From Cristatella mucedo (taxonomy: Eukaryota; Bryozoa; Phylactolaemata; Cristatellidae): a DNA stretch of 64,000 nt. Location of the stretch: positions 629,501 to 693,500 of the forward strand of contig WPIO01000162.1 in NCBI GenBank assembly GCA_009760855.2, given 5' to 3'. Both the position numbers and the translations under genes were made by a program. Shown here piece by piece: positions 1 to 9,753 of the stretch. The notes under the pieces were generated by a model, which was not told where the DNA came from, did not search any database, and saw nothing but the letters and a program-made list of their open reading frames with translations. Each line of letters opens with the position of its first letter. The first letter of the stretch is position 1.

Positions 1-681
1 TTCATTCACTCATAGAATCACACAAGCCGGAAGATGGGCAGGAAGTGTGGCACACGTGGTTGTTAGCACCCTGTGACACTGCCTAGTTAATTGGCCCTAG
101 CTGGCAGCAAGCTTGAGGCTGGTTGCCTTGCTGGGCACCAGCAGCTGCTCCGACCCTGGTGGCGAACGTTCTCGGAAATGGAGCTCGAGCCACATCTGGC
201 AGCTCGGGTGCTTCCAACTTGAAGTGAAGCTGCCATCCAAATAGAGGACCCTTGATTTTCTTGCCCTGGCTGACCTATCCGAAGTACTTCCTCGTGATGC
301 TTTGTGCAGTTTCACCAGCTCCTCTGACTCGAGTCGTTCAGCTGGTTCCTAACCATCATCGAGTTCTTTGGAGGCAGCAGTGCCTCTTTTGCATGTGCTC
401 CCTGAAGTCTGGAATTTGCTGCTGGCTGCAGTGGCAACAATCCCCGACTCCGTGACACTTTGAAAGAGGCTTAACCCACCTGTTTCTCTCGGCATTTGCT
501 TGTACCCTGTTAATTGGCCTTTGCATGTTTATGCATGCTGACAATGTGCTTGTAATCGCTAAACAATTTATGTGCTTTCTTGGCACCATATGCTACGTTC
601 CTCGAATGGGTTAAGTTCTCTTAGAGAGCTATGAGAATATGTAGGTGTTTTAATCATTATTTCTGGTCTTCCATTTCACAG
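1..681. other. Unassigned, probably AGMO intron
   Basis: No exon can be supported here. The stretch lies directly upstream of the first recognised AGMO exon and ends in a pyrimidine-rich acceptor (…ttccatttcacag), so it is probably intron. Upstream AGMO exons, including the catalytic histidine motifs, were not found and should lie left of the window. Confidence 0.4.
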
Positions 682-798
682 ATCCACTATCCGCAGCCGA
701 AATATACCACACAAGCACCGATGTGGTATGATGCCTACGTGTTTGTGCACTTTATCGTCGTCATGGTCGTCTTTGAGTTGCTTGCTTCATATTCTTGG
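682..798 (+). CDS. AGMO: AGMO-like exon (antepenultimate)
   Basis: 39 codons, phase 0 at both ends. The acceptor is …ccatttcacag and the donor is tgg|gtaggc. The exon encodes a short polar lead (PQPKYTTQAPMW) and then a membrane helix (YVFVHFIVVMVVFELL). This matches the point in AGMO just after the hydroxylase domain. Confidence 0.72.
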
Positions 799-1235
799 GT
801 AGGCAGCATTGGACGATTTGTGAGCTTGTATTGATGCATATTTGTGCCTAGGTTTTCCATGCGTTCACGCTTGCATGCCTGTGCGTGTAAGCTCATGTGC
901 GCATGTCCGACTTTTTCAGTGGGCAAGATGCTCAGGCAGTTGGTGCTTTTAGGAAAATGGGGCCCTGGATCTTGGCAGCTGCTGCCAGTGCTGCATTGTG
1001 CCTGGTCAGTCTTTGTATCGAAAGAATCGTTAGTGAGGTCGTCAGCCCTAGGCCGGCGTAGGAAAATCAGTGGCTGTGATAATGCCTAGGGCACATTCTT
1101 TATTGATCAGACCCCTGATCCGACTTTTTTGGTGACCTTGGCTATACACACACACACAGCACACACAACACACACACACACACTCACACACACACACACA
1201 CAGCACACACAACACACACACATATACACATACAC

Positions 1236-1280
<45 letters not shown>

Positions 1281-4200
1281 AATATAATTTGTGTAGCGCC
1301 CCAAGAGAACTTACTCTCTATTCAGGTGATTCACATATGCATCGGGGCTCGAGCCCACGACCTCAGCCAAACCTTGGTCGGGGCGAGCACCATAACCGCT
1401 GGACCAAACCAGACTTTCATTTCTATGGAGTTGACACCCTATTTCGAGTGCAATTTAATCCGTCCCTTTAGTGCCTTCTAACACCACTAGTGTCTCTATA
1501 CTAATCACTGGTTCTCTGTCCAGCTAGCTGTAAGTTACCTGTAGCTGTAATAGTTAATCACCCATTGTGTTGCAAAGCCATCTTCATGTGTATGTGTGTG
1601 CATGCTGTGCATGCTGTGCATGCTGCCACTAACCACATTTGCACGCTGACCCTGTGCATGTCACCCCTAACCATATTATTCATTTCGTTTGTTTTTCAAG
1701 CATGATTTTACTCACCATTCAATTGCATTTCACTTTACAGCAAATGTAAAGCGCCTAGAGAGAGATTAAGTTTTCTGAGGGCGCTTTATCAAGTGAATTA
1801 TTATTATTATTCATCGTTGAATTTTCTGACTGTTTGATTCGCTTTAGTAATCATGTTCATTTCATTTTGTGTGTTTACAATATGTATTTTAAGAGTTTCT
1901 TCTGATTTGATTTGTTTTAGCATGGCTACCCTGCCGGAATCTTTATCACTCTTGTTGACGCGGTCTATCCTCTACATTTGTAAAAGGCTGTAAGCCAATT
2001 TTCTCTCCAAGATTCTAACGACTAACGACTTCCAATCGGCATGCCTTCCTTTCTGCATATTTGATCATTTTCAGGTTAAAACCTAGCCGTAATGTTTCTT
2101 TTTCGGCACCCACAATTACACTTGGTTGAGGAAACCTAAAGTCTCTCATACCTCATGGTGCATGCAAGTGTAGATGCTCTGCCCTTCAGCTTGACCTTTC
2201 TACTGACCTTACCTCCTTGATGCAAAGATGCAACACACCACTAGCGAACGTCTTAGGAGCCATTCCCAAATGATGTCGCTGCATCCCATGACTGGACAAC
2301 ATTTAAAAAGAAGCTAGATATGCGTTGTGTTCCTCGCAGCATTCGCTGGGTCCGTGTGAGTTGTCCTGTGAGTGCTTATGCTTAGGGCGCTGTACTAATG
2401 TTTCGCAACTATTTATTAACATGGTGACCGTTGGGCCACTAGCCAGCTACCTGCCCCCCCATTGATCTATAAAAGTAGATAACGGCTGATCCAACAGCTT
2501 TTTACAAAGCAGCAGCAGAAGAGCAGCCTTAGCAGCTATAATGCTTCATGCAGCAGGCAATAAAGGATTGCCTTCTGCAGAACATGAACCCACCACCAGG
2601 TTCAAGAAGTTCTAGCACCTTGCAGTAGTGCCATGAGGCGTCTGCCGTGAAGCCATTCTTTCATCTAAAGCTGCCGCTGCTGTCGGAAGACCAAGCTGTC
2701 CGGCAGGCTTGAGGCGCTGCTGCCACGGTACCTGTGTGTAGCCGGATGTACCTGTGTGTTCGAGAATACTTCTCTACTTTCGGTTGCTTCGAGCACCTGT
2801 TGCGATTCAAAGCCCACAGATGCGAGCACCTCTGTGCTCTGTGAGTGAGCAGCACTCACCTCTCTGGCCGCTGTCTTTATGTTGCAGCTGCCGAACATGC
2901 CCATCCACGTGACTCTGTGCGGCATCGCCTACATCCTCCTTAGTCTAACTGCCCTGGGATCGCTGTATGACGCCAGGTAAGTCGGGCTGCGTACCTGCGT
3001 CAGCTCGGCCAACCATATTTTCGGTTAGTTGATCCACTCCCATGCTTAGCTCAAATGAATGTCATGGCTCAAACATGGTTCCGATCAGCCTAAGATTGCA
3101 CACTCATTAAATGCGTGGAAGTAGCTCACTCATTAGTGAGGCGCGGCCCAGGCTGGGGTAAGGTAACAGAGTAACACTAAACCACAGTAGAAGAGAAGTT
3201 GCACTTGCCCAAACTGCCAGCATCTGACTCAGGCCATCAAACCCTGAACACCATGGCAGTGCTTTGTAGAAACGACTATTTCGCAAGGATTTATAGTAGA
3301 CACACTGTTCGTTTGCACACTCGATATCAGCCCAGTTGTCTAATGTAGGCATACATTTTGTGCTAAGCCAATTTTGCTAGTCTAAAATCTCGAGCAGTCG
3401 ACGTACCCGCATTTATCGGCAAAGTGACTTCCAACTCGTTAGACGTTTGCCTCGGGGGGGGGGGGGCAGGCAGCTGTGCATCCGGTATTTGTCGTGCATT
3501 TGCATCTGCAGCAACCTGCACTTGCTGCACGTACACGTGTGTTGACAAAGGAATTGAGTACAGAAGTTGCTAGAGCGTGCTGGCAGCATTCGGATAAGGT
3601 CAAGGCTTTTTTGCCTCTTCCTAACCTTCAGGGCGATCGTAGGACATCGTACGGCAGACTAAAGGGGTAGACTAAGTAGAATTGAGTTCCGGCTTCAGCG
3701 GAGCAGCAGCCCCCTTTTGGTTAGATCACTGGTACATGTAAAGTCATTGTCTTAACTCTGCCATCGACACTATTTCTGCCATCTTGAATGTAGGGTTTAT
3801 GTAAGCTGCTTTTGGGATGCTCGCTTTGTTTCTCTGCTCGTGTGTCTCTCATTTATCGCATGCACGCCCGTCTCATATGACTCCCTCCCTGGTTTGATCC
3901 CGATGTGATGAGTTTCGTTGAAGTTTTTGCCATGCAGGTGAATGTTGGCCATGCTAACGGTTTTGCTATGTTGCTGTTATGTATGTCTAGTACTATCTAT
4001 TCCTGCAGCCTGCGCCAGTCCTGCCAGGTGATCAACTTCAATTCGCCGAGGTGCTGTGCCCAACCGATGACGTATTTTGCTTTCTGATGCAGGTGGTACG
4101 GCCCGGCACTTGAGCTGGCTCGATGCCTCGGCTCGGCTGCACTGCTAGCTTTGGTCAAACTCTGGCCGTTGGCCAGCCAAGACAATCCTGCTGTTGGAGC

Positions 4201-4372
4201 CGAGGCCACTATAGCAGCTGCGCTAACTGCTGGCTTTGCGGTGTCTGCCTCAGTTTGGCTCTGCCTTTGTATGGTTGGCTACAGCACGACGGCCCGGAAG
4301 AATAAGGTCCAGCAGCCAAACTGGCCTTGGCCTGCATCGGGGTACTCAACTATCAAAGGCAAGACCGAGTGA
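682..4372 (+). CDS. AGMO: Alkylglycerol monooxygenase-like gene, C-terminal three exons (5'-partial)
   Basis: AGMO is an ER-membrane, tetrahydrobiopterin-dependent enzyme that cleaves ether-linked alkylglycerols. Only its C-terminal membrane region is present. Three exons (682-798, 2888-2976, 4093-4372) join in phase (0, then 2) to 161 residues plus stop. The joined protein has hydrophobic segments around residues 15-35, 44-62 and 100-125. It follows the human AGMO C-terminus from memory without a gap across the first junction: the human segment ILTLTSIGFLLDQRP corresponds to YILLSLTALGSLYDARW here, followed by a matching ARCL/LRCL block. The His-rich fatty-acid-hydroxylase core is not in the window. 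The C-terminal tail after residue 130 is poorly conserved. The weak point is that the assignment rests on the non-catalytic domain alone. Confidence 0.75.
1145..1279. repeat. (CA)n microsatellite, interrupted
   Basis: About 135 bp of CA repeats, interrupted by GCACACACAACA units and short CATA runs. It abuts the 3' end of the adjacent SINE-1 copy. Confidence 0.95.
1280..1411 (-). mobile_element. SINE-1 copy
   Basis: Read on the minus strand it shows the tRNA-like head (ggtccagcggttatggtgct, box-A-like), box B around ggctcgagcccc, and the tail stem-loop (agagagtaagttctct) ending gggcgct. It has about 130 bp and is moderately diverged. Confidence 0.8.
1583..1812 (+). mobile_element. LINE-A 3' UTR and tail fragment
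   Basis: Contains the LINE-A 3' signature: ccactaaccacatttgc, then caagcatgattttact, then the structured end aaagcgcctagagagagatt, closing with ttattattattatt. No coding sequence is left, so it is a strongly 5'-truncated copy. Confidence 0.9.
2225..2405 (+). mobile_element. Diverged LINE-A ORF end
   Basis: Degraded reading frames resemble the LINE-A C-terminus (proline-rich, then a TTFKKKLDM-like stretch, then a match to the sequence after the stop). No poly-ATT tail is present. It looks like an old, decayed copy. Confidence 0.4.
2483..2632 (-). mobile_element. SINE-2 copy, diverged
   Basis: The minus strand carries the SINE-2 order: gaaccYgggtt box-B region, a degenerate hairpin region (gcaataaaggattgcc on plus) and an end resembling ctgttggatcagcc. 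It is clearly older than the copies at 31.6 and 43.1 kb. Confidence 0.6.
2888..2976 (+). CDS. AGMO: AGMO-like exon (penultimate)
   Basis: 89 nt, entering in phase 0 and leaving with two bases of a split Arg codon. The acceptor is ttatgttgcag and the donor is gccag|gtaagt. It encodes a membrane helix (CGIAYILLSLTALGSLYDA) that aligns with the last-but-one helix of AGMO. Confidence 0.75.
2977..4092 (+). other. AGMO intron
   Basis: Runs from gtaagt to tttgctttctgatgcag. The only notable structure is a poly-G run near 3456-3467. No repeat family was recognised. Confidence 0.55.
4093..4372 (+). CDS. AGMO: AGMO-like last coding exon
   Basis: The first base completes the split Arg codon, followed by 92 codons and a TGA stop at 4370-4372. 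It encodes a small helix (ALELARCLGSAALLALVKL), then a hydrophobic segment rich in Ala/Val/Leu/Cys, then a basic-polar tail ending GKTE. An AATAAA lies at 4811-4816, but inside a repeat-like tail, so the polyadenylation site is uncertain. Confidence 0.72.
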
Positions 4373-5220
4373 AATCACTGGCTCCTGGTCGAGTCCCTCC
4401 CCCCCAGGTATAGCCCATGGTAATTAACCGATCAACAATTGCTGCGATTGCATCAGCCGGCCGGTGACCCGTGACCAGGAATCGGCCGACTGCTCAAATT
4501 CTAATTCTTATCAGAATAAGGAGAGCCAGACGTCATTGATCTTAATGGTTTTTTGTGCAAGCATCACACAGAGACTTGGCTGCCAGCAGCATGGCTGCAC
4601 ATGAGTGGCCAACGTGACCTTCTGCTTGACCGGTGTTTCGACCGTTTATTTCTTCTGCTGCCGAGCCTGGCTTCACTTTTTTCGAGTGATCACGAATACC
4701 AACTCAGTTGATTGCCTCCAATCAAGGTGCTCCAAATACCCCAGTAGCGACTGCCATTGACTCTGCATTGACCTCGGCTAGTGCTGATTGAGCTTGATAA
4801 TGATGATAATAATAAAACATCTGTATAACTATAACTATCTATATAATCTGTATAGCACCTTAAAAGATGCGCATCTCTCTAGGCACTTTGACATGTACTT
4901 GATGGAGACCTTGGTAAGCTGATACTGGTGGTTAAACTTGGTGCAGCTATCACTCCCGATTGCTTGCTGCCAGCAATAAACGATTGCTTGCTGCAGGTCT
5001 CTAACCCCTGATCTGGGTCGCATCGAACTAGCACATGCTATCTCTCTCGACTGTTAGTAACATTTTGTGTTATGCTTCGGTCGTCAGCTGCATCCAAATC
5101 GCTGACGACGGCTTGTTTATTCGGACCGTCCGTTAGCTTTGCCCACCCAGCAACTTTGAGCAGCCATCACTTGGCCAGGCAAGCTGTCGCTGATCTTGCT
5201 AACAAGGAGAACTTCAAGGT
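4373..5220. other. AGMO 3' flank
   Basis: Non-coding. Around 4797-4890 there is an AT-rich (ATA/ATG)n run and a diverged minus-strand SINE/LINE tail (agcaccttaaaagatgcg…). Nothing else was recognised. Confidence 0.45.
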
Positions 5221-5560
5221 CGCGCTCCAAAAGATGGCGATCTCAAAGAAGCCGGGTCTCTACTGGGTGGCAAGGAGATACATCTGTACAAGGAAATACT
5301 GCTGCTTCAAATCAAGGGTCACAGGCATGTCCAGACTCGCCAAATCGAACCTCGTGCTGAGTTCGTCAACAGTGACTACTACTTACTACTCGCTCTTAAG
5401 GACAGCATCTGTATGTCTGTAATGGGGACTTTGCCAACACTGTCGAAGAGTGGGGTGATGGTCATGGTAACTGGGTGGCCTGTGCAGATAGGTTAGCCAT
5501 GTCCATCAAGCGAAGCAGGGCTCAAGTGCTTGCTGGCTGCAACTTAGGAGTGAGTTACAG
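5221..5560 (+). pseudogene. Supervillin-like gelsolin-repeat fragment, frameshifted
   Basis: In the frame starting at 5221 a stretch reads [20 protein letters not shown] (about 5299-5358) and then a YYLLL core. It continues in the next frame from 5424 with [10 protein letters not shown] and an AxxLA/…GC segment. Together these match the supervillin block LIQIKGRRHVQTRLVEPRA…FLLL…CFLWVGEFANVIEKA in the same order and spacing. Supervillin is an actin- and myosin-binding membrane-cytoskeleton protein with C-terminal gelsolin repeats. The frame breaks at about 5421-5424 by one missing base, no splice signal explains it, and the same frame is closed by stops upstream of 5221. No other supervillin exon was found nearby. 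A decayed exon or retrocopy fragment fits best. Confidence 0.7.
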
Positions 5561-5594
5561 AATCCTTACGGGATGTAGCAAATACAATAACTAA

Positions 5595-7086
5595 CTTGGC
5601 TATAGTATTCATAAGCGCACCCGGTTTTTCGAGCTCTTAGTTATCCGAAAGTCGGCAGACTGGACCTGCTTATGTAGGCATTTTGTAACAGGCCTTCTGA
5701 GAACCGGACACCTTAATTCGGTGCCGAGGCTATATGGAATGCTGGTCACCGACCAAAAAGGTGTACTTATCATAGCTTGGCTTACACTTGGATTTTACTG
5801 ACCAGCTTGACTCGATTTGAAAATATCTGTTCGTACTCATGCAGTACACTAAATTTAGCTTGAGCATGTAAGTGGAAAATTTAAAGCTAGGGCAATGAAG
5901 CCATGTGTTGCCTGCTAAAAAGGTCTATAGTCTCAAAAGCTCAATTGCCGGAGCTCTAGTGCTGTTGTTAGAGGCTGGCAGATCGCTCATATATCGCAGC
6001 AAAAAACCTTCGCTGGTGCTTAGCTGCCAACCTTTCGGACCTTTTCGGACGGCTTTGTAGTAATTATATTTGAGAAAGTCGGCCGCCATCCCATTGCAAA
6101 TATACACAGATCAAGCTGCAAGAATTTTGAGGGAGTTTAAGGTGCTTGGTGACAAAAATCAAGAAAAGAACCAAGCATTCGCGATATCTTGTTTAGACTT
6201 CTGTAAATCACTGCCTTTAGGATGGCCTGCCAGTGCGATAACATTGCTTGCAGTTGATACAAATTAGCAGCTATGCTGATCTGTCTCAACTGCCACTTGA
6301 CACCACTGCTCACAACGTGCCTATCGAGCCTACTTCGGCCTACCGAGCAATGAATCGCCTGCAGGATTCCAACCTGCACCTGGAGGTGCATTCATATCCT
6401 CTCGCCTACCTGTCAGCAATAGCTTCAAATCAGACCTTGTGTTGCACCTTGACCTGCGCTTCTGACTCGGGTTGATTGGTTGCTTACGAACTAACTTCAA
6501 ATCCCCCCGAGACCTTACCTTTCTGCTAATATTACCCCAAAGCTACCGACTGAGATCACGACATCTCCTGAGCTGACAACATTCCAAAGAAAGCCGAAAC
6601 CCATCTATTTCACACAGCCTTTGGTCTGCCCTAGTAAACAACCATTGTGTGTGGCTGTGACCTATCCAACTGAACACATCATGTCTAAGGGCAACAACAG
6701 CATGTTTGTGTATAGCACCCGGTGAACCTGTACTTTTGCTTGTGTGCTTTGCTAACCCATGATTGGGTGAGTGTTACACGCCGGGTGTTCTAGTAACCGG
6801 CAGCCGCTTGTCTGAAGAGCCACACACATTGGGATAATGCTGCAAAATGGTGAGGGTATTATATTACATCGGGTTTTCCATGAAAGTGAATGAGAAGCCT
6901 CGTGTTGTTGAATACCTAAATCGTCGGTGTGTTGTTCACTGCACGCTTACACATCTTCTCCTTAATAGTTCAGCTACAGTTCTGCTTTGGTTGAATGGGG
7001 CTTATGGATGCACAATCTTTTCTACTGGCAGCCAAGCACAGGCAACGGCACAGGCTAGAATTGTACCGTTCACCACTCAGTGAGCA
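5595..7086. other. Unassigned intergenic DNA
   Basis: Short open frames only, without recognisable domains or repeat-family matches. It ends at a short (GA)n run. Confidence 0.4.
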
Positions 7087-7114
7087 GATGAGAGAGAGAG
7101 AGAGAGAGAGAGAG
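7087..7114. repeat. (GA)n microsatellite
   Basis: A run of about 13 GA units, after gcagat and before gggaagg. Confidence 0.9.
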
Positions 7115-7382
7115 GGAAGGAGCAGAAGCACCGAGAAGTATGTTTCTAGTCCACCAGTTCACTGTAGCAGTTCGTCAGCTAGCTCATCATGGTGGCAGCA
7201 GTGCAGTTGCTAGGCAGCTGCCTCAGAGTGCTGAGAAAGCCTGTTCTCAGTCTCCGGGGTGTTAGCAGCAGTAAGCATGCCTGCCCTCAGATTGTCGTGC
7301 GATGGCTACACATTGCTTAGGTTGAGTCATGCTCCAGGTTAATGATGCGATAACTTTTATCAGAGCATTGTGGTCTACCCAT

Positions 7383-8692
7383 GCTGATAACAATAATAAT
7401 AATAATACAGTTGCTGTAGCTCCCTCAGAGAACTCAATCTCTTTCTCCACACTTTCATTTGCTACAAAGAACACACGATCGAATGGTTAGCAGTAGCATG
7501 CTCAATGACAATAAGCATAACCTAGTCAAGGGTGACATGCACAGGGTCAGCATGCAAATATGGTTAGTAGCAGCAATGTCGTAAGCCCATACAGGGCGAA
7601 TCACAGGGACTCACTATATGCAGTACTAAATAGACGCGTTTTTAGCTTTTTTTTTTAAATGTCAATTCACGGTATGTCATGACACCAGTCGGAAGTGAGT
7701 TTCAGGCTTTGGGAAAAAAACAAACTAAAGGCACGATCTTCAAACGATTTGAGATTCATAGGAGGCATTGGTAACCGACTAGATTCCGAAGAGTGAGTGC
7801 TGCGATGCTTAACCAGGTGCTGGGCTAGATCTGATAAGCAGGAGATAAAGAATTAAGTGACCTAAAAGTGAGCGCTAGAACCTTGGTCGATCCGTTGCTT
7901 GACTGGGAGTCAGTGCAGGCCGGCAAGAAGTGGTCTGACGTGGCAACTGAAGCTCACGACAGACCAGCCTAGCTGCAGAGTTTTGCACCAGGTGTAAGCA
8001 CCTGGTTGCACAGACCGGTAGACCAGCAATCAGTGAGTTCCAGAAGTCGACAGGTTGTCACAAATGCATTGACCAATTTAGATGTGATATCCGTGTCTAA
8101 ACAAGCCGACTTTTAGCCATGTTACGTAGATAAAAGAGGGCAGAATTGACTGTGGAGCTGATGTTATCGTCTAATGAAAGGGCACTTTGGAACATGACAC
8201 CTAAATTTCGTGCAGATTCAACAGAAGATGTGCTGGCAGAGCCGATTATGACCGTTAACCTTTCCAATTTCTGAATTACACTTGGTTTGCCCATAACTAG
8301 TAAGTTAGTTTTATCCTCATTTAGTTTTAGAAAATTTGCTGCCATCCATGTGCACATGTCATCAATAAATGCAGCAAGTGAGTTGAGAGAATTTGAGGTG
8401 CTCGAAGGCTGGGAGGGATCAAAGCAAAGGTACAACTGAGAGTCATTCGCCTAGAAGTGAAAGCCTAGATTGTGCTTGGCAATCACATCAGCAAGAGGGA
8501 GAGTATAAACCGTGAAAAGAACCGGACCTAGCATGGAGCCCTGAGGTACGTCATATTTCAGAGGTTCTTCGGATAATCTTTCACACCAATAATGTGGAGT
8601 CTCCCACTGAGATAGAACCTGAACCATTGCAGTGCAATGCAAGTGACACCCAGGCGAGATGAGAGGCACTCAAGAAAGACTTCTTTCCCGTG
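7383..8692 (-). mobile_element. LINE-A copy, 1.3 kb, 5'-truncated and broken
   Basis: The 3' end is on the left, with (ATT)n at 7386-7407, then the tail with complement gccctcagagaac-like, then the ORF. In the minus frames one reads a [20 protein letters not shown] block (RT motif B region, with V-PQGS intact), then AKHNLGFHF, a stop where the YADD tyrosine should be, and a LNEDKTNLLVMGK block. The middle and end of the ORF carry further stops. An old CR1/L2-like relic. Confidence 0.9.
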
Positions 8693-9033
8693 CATTACAT
8701 CTCTTTATCTTAATTGCTGTATCATCGAACAACTTTCGTTATTTTCATAGGTTAGTGGTTGCATAAATCTAATGTGCTTGTAATCCAAGGTACAATAACA
8801 ACGACAATAATATGATATTCGTAACGTTTAATGTCTTATTTTTTTATTCTGTTAAATATATCGTGTAATACGAGTGTAATGGTGACTAAAGGCATGTTAT
8901 TTCTTGTCCACAGGGCTCTAACATTGCTAACAACCATATTTAGAGGGTCGTGAACAGGTTTTCTAAGCTCTATGAAAATATATAAATTCGATATATAAAC
9001 AAAGAATCCTACTTTGTGGAAATTCACTTATCA

Positions 9034-9035
<2 letters not shown>

Positions 9036-9077
<42 letters not shown>

Positions 9078-9130
9078 CATACATACATACATACATACAT
9101 ACATACATACATACATACACACACACACAT
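9036..9130. repeat. (AT)n(ACAT)n(CA)n compound microsatellite
   Basis: About 17 AT units, then about 12 ACAT units, then a short CA run. Confidence 0.97.
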
Positions 9131-9552
9131 GGGCAGTTGTGAAATACAAGAGTGTAATTTAATTGCATTTGGTTCTTCTTTATTGTGCAAGCACGCCCAG
9201 GCAACCATGAACTTTACACATAATGTATTTGCTACAACAGAGAGCAGTTGAGTACACTGCACTGCACAAATGTATCCGCATTGATGGTTGAAGTGATAAA
9301 TACGATGCAAGCGACTGCTGGGGCAGAAAGTCGGAACAGGTTTGCTGAACCAGGCAGCAGCCGAGCTGCTGAGCAGCAATCATACCCAAGCCACGTGTAA
9401 TGACTAGGCTTCCAAGTTGCCACCTGCCATTTATGAATACAACATCACAGTAGGCGAAGCATCAGAGGACAATTAAACTTCCAAGGCATGCAACTGGCTT
9501 AATCTGGTCTGGTCACATTCTGGAAATGCACTAGGTGACAATGCTCGATTCA
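9131..9552 (-). other. TMBIM4 3' flank / probable 3' UTR
   Basis: No repeat family was recognised. It follows the TMBIM4 stop in the transcribed direction and holds one good AATAAA candidate (minus strand, 9179-9184). Confidence 0.4.
9179..9184 (-). promoter_or_regulatory. TMBIM4: Candidate TMBIM4 polyadenylation signal
   Basis: AATAAA on the minus strand, about 370 bases after the TMBIM4 stop and before the microsatellite. It is the first clean hexamer found downstream. Position and motif are the only support. Confidence 0.35.
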
Positions 9553-9753
9553 TTACTTTCGCTCTCCAAACAAGCGCAGGAGGTGCAGGAAGAGATTGAT
9601 GATGTCCAGGTAGAGTGAGATGGCTGCCTGTATGTACTCCTCAGCTGACACGCGGTGCATTATCATGCTGATGTCGTAGACGATGAAGAGCGAGAACACG
9701 GCAGCACCACCACAGGACAGGGCAAAGTCTAGCACGGTGCTCTGGAGTACAAT
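9553..9753 (-). CDS. TMBIM4: TMBIM4 exon 7 (last)
   Basis: Acceptor …atttgcag|att; phase 0; stop TAA at 9553-9555. It encodes the last two membrane segments, with IVYD, the AEEYIQAAISLYLDIINLFL hallmark and a short GERK end. It is the most conserved part of the gene. Confidence 0.96.
   Translation of the reverse strand: MVLQSTVLDFALSCGGAAVFSLFIVYDISMIMHRVSAEEYIQAAISLYLDIINLFLHLLRLFGERK

Larger units (their letters stand above)
799..2887 (+). other. AGMO intron with repeats
   Basis: Bounded by gtaggc and ttatgttgcag. It contains a (CA)n microsatellite, a SINE-1 copy, a LINE-A tail, a diverged LINE-A end and a diverged SINE-2, listed separately. No other coding exon was recognised. Confidence 0.6.

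Noticed and set aside
5072-5422. 116-codon frame as a gene
   Set aside because: The supervillin match lies in the other frames over the same bases; this frame has no similarity.
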